In this document: one piece after another, positions 62,950 to 64,000 of the stretch
How the letters are laid out: each line of letters opens with the position of its first letter
How positions within the stretch are numbered: the first letter of the stretch is position 1
The notes under the pieces: generated by a model
The model's database searches: none
What the model saw: only the letters and a program-made list of their open reading frames with translations
What the model was told of the DNA's origin: nothing
Source: an uncultured Nitrospira sp.
GTDB lineage: Bacteria; Nitrospirota; Nitrospiria; Nitrospirales; Nitrospiraceae
NCBI GenBank assembly: GCA_902500785.1
Contig: CABVRW010000003.1
Location: 33,786 to 97,785, forward strand
Direction of reading: 5' to 3'
Length of the DNA stretch: 64,000 nt
Position numbers and translations under genes: made by a program

Positions 62950-63339
62950 ACGACCAGCATTCTCGTTTACACAATACTTTACTTCCCTGGCCTAAGTCTC
63001 CACGCCTTCTCAATCAGCAGAGAGCACATTACTTCCACTTAAACACCAATAAATTATCTGGAGATCCGGAAAATGAGCATTCCCTAAATCTCCCTCCCAT
63101 CATATAATGATACTGAGAATTGATATCAATAATACGTTCGCCCTGCCTCGATCTTCAGCGCGACCAGGAACTGAACTACGCGTTTATGTCCTTCGCTCGA
63201 AGGCATTGCAGACTGATCATGCCCATCAGTCTGCCGAGGCAGCGCGAATTGGACCCGTTGGATGGAATGGGGGAGCATCGCTTCACCCCGCTCCATCCAA
63301 CGGCTTTACATAGAGCACTCTACTCTGGAGGGTCGACCG
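62950..63339. other. Non-coding, AT-richer interval (390 bp)
   Basis: Follows the integrase remnant. Open frames here are short and lack ribosome sites. It contains the inverted repeat at 63255-63303. Confidence 0.5.
63255..63303. repeat. Near-perfect 18-bp inverted repeat
   Basis: Arms 63255-63272 and 63286-63303 pair except for one mismatch and one wobble, with a 13-base loop (outer pairs CCGTTGGATGGA / TCCATCCAACGG). It lies 37 bases before a small zinc-ribbon gene. It could be a leader RNA hairpin, a terminator or the end of a decayed mobile sequence. Confidence 0.6.
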
Positions 63340-63540
63340 ATGAAATGTTCCCGATGCGGAGGACATCTTGCAATCGAGCCATCTCTCGATTTCTACCATC
63401 AGAATGACCGATGGAGATGCATCAATTGCGGAGCGCATGGCTCACTTTGCCTATATTCGTTGCGTGAGGTCGAGACACAATCGAGATGCACCGCTCCCAC
63501 TTCATCCGCTGAATCCTTGCAAATCACGCGTCGTTCCTAA
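63340..63540 (+). CDS. Small zinc-ribbon protein
   Basis: A 66-residue protein that opens with MKCSRCGG and has CINCGAHG near residue 32, a four-cysteine ribbon of about 30 residues. The tail is polar. GGAGGG lies eight bases before the ATG. 22 bp before the peroxiredoxin-like gene, with which it may be cotranscribed. Confidence 0.6.
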   Translation: MKCSRCGGHLAIEPSLDFYHQNDRWRCINCGAHGSLCLYSLREVETQSRCTAPTSSAESLQITRRS

Positions 63541-63562
63541 TCCGATGCATGGAGGCGTCCCT

Positions 63563-64000
63563 ATGATCGATATCGGTCGAAAGATTCCCCTGCTTCGGAC
63601 TCCCGCTTTCACGCAAGGAGTCCTCACACTGTTTGACTTCTCCCACTATCACAACCACTGGCTAGCCTTATGCGGCTTGTCAGCCCTTGGACCGGCCGAG
63701 GCCACCTTCCTCGACCGACACAAACACCATTTGGGGCGTGACGGCGCACTGCTACTTACGATGTGCCCCGACGTCCCTACGTTCCATGCCCCATGGATTC
63801 GTCGGACGCCTACCCTCCGCACTCCCGTATTGGCCGATCCCTTGTCTCGTCTGCATCGACTACTGACCCTATCCGGACAATCAGCCCAGTTCCGATGTTG
63901 CAGTGTGCTGATCGATCCATCCGGGGTGCTGAGAGCCCGTCTACTCCATCACCTCAGTGATCATGGAATGAATTTATTGAAAGAAGCCTTGATCGTGAAT
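63563..64000 (+). CDS. Peroxiredoxin-like (AhpC/TSA-type) protein, N-terminal part
   Basis: Open for 146 codons to the end of the window. It begins IGRKIPLLRTPAF, continues LTLFDFSHYHNHWLALCGLSALG, and ends with LIDPSGVLRARLLHHLSDHG, which follows the thioredoxin-fold layout of AhpC/TSA-like proteins. The Cys in LALCGLS sits where the peroxidatic residue is expected, but the PxxxT/S-x-x-C context is not exact. GGAGG lies seven bases before the ATG. The 3' end is beyond the window. Confidence 0.55.
   Translation, partial: MIDIGRKIPLLRTPAFTQGVLTLFDFSHYHNHWLALCGLSALGPAEATFLDRHKHHLGRDGALLLTMCPDVPTFHAPWIRRTPTLRTPVLADPLSRLHRLLTLSGQSAQFRCCSVLIDPSGVLRARLLHHLSDHGMNLLKEALIVN

Noticed and set aside
63107..63407. 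Small open frames overlapping the inverted repeat
   Set aside because: They overlap each other in different frames, lack ribosome sites and run into the supported zinc-ribbon gene.

Overview
This 64 kb window is a GC-rich, densely coded bacterial chromosome segment from a Gram-negative bacterium. It encodes a TolC-type outer-membrane efflux protein, a periplasmic DsbA-like protein and a bifunctional class A PBP. The gene set best fits Nitrospira or a close relative (phylum Nitrospirota): pyruvoyl-dependent arginine decarboxylase plus agmatinase plus a deoxyhypusine-synthase-like protein, a full isc operon, a PerR/rubrerythrin/Fe-S oxidoreductase/DUF3501 block, and an unusual pair of ABC exporters. 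This assignment is an inference from gene content; no 16S rRNA gene is present.

Layout. 1-5.1 kb: the end of a TolC-like gene, two tandem ABC exporter-like proteins whose nucleotide-binding domains have lost almost all catalytic residues, and a helical-bundle membrane protein. 5.2-11.2 kb: a 23S rRNA pseudouridine synthase, then a minus-strand polyamine block (deoxyhypusine-synthase-like, DsbA-like, zinc ribbon, aldehyde dehydrogenase, arginine decarboxylase, agmatinase). 11.5-19.1 kb: a ZIP transporter, a miniature glycosyltransferase, a NarX/NarL-type two-component pair, an NhaP-type antiporter and an exported protein.

19.35-27.84 kb is an 8.5 kb integrative island in the 3' end of a tRNA-Glu(CTC) gene. 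It is bounded by a 46-bp direct repeat (one mismatch) and carries a tyrosine recombinase beside the tRNA. Its cargo is an arsenic operon (arsR, ACR3, a small membrane protein, arsI/cadI, arsC) behind a textbook ArsR operator, a 'mobile mystery protein' A/B pair (HTH plus Fic), a truncated transposase gene, an IS3-family copy broken by a 13-bp tandem duplication, an N-truncated replication initiator and an excisionase-like HTH protein.

27.9-38.1 kb: small hypothetical proteins, an exported protein built of cysteine-pair repeats with a 33-34 residue period, glnS, an ABC-F ATPase, two tRNA-Gln genes (TTG and CTG), gltX and a ferredoxin-reductase-like protein. 38.2-44.1 kb: a divergent ferredoxin gene and iscR-iscS-iscU-iscA-hscB-hscA-iscX, with an inverted repeat at the probable iscR promoter. 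44.2-54.8 kb: PBP1A, typA/bipA with a terminator hairpin in its leader, a peroxiredoxin and a thioredoxin-like protein separated by a perfect 15-bp hairpin, a formylglycine-generating-enzyme-like exported protein, an orphan ZorA/ZorB-like (MotA/MotB-type) pair and a CBS protein. 54.9-64 kb: a fused double 6-pyruvoyl-tetrahydropterin-synthase-like protein, DUF3501, a GlpC-like Fe-S protein, rubrerythrin, PerR, rfbC, an HU protein, a YkgJ-type protein, tRNA-Arg(CCG), tRNA-Lys(CTT), a frameshifted integrase remnant and the start of a peroxiredoxin-like gene.

No CRISPR array and no complete known defence system is visible. The best candidates for undescribed biology are the degenerate ABC pair, the cysteine-pair repeat protein, the orphan ZorAB-like motor pair and the compact arsenic island with its att and arm-like sites.
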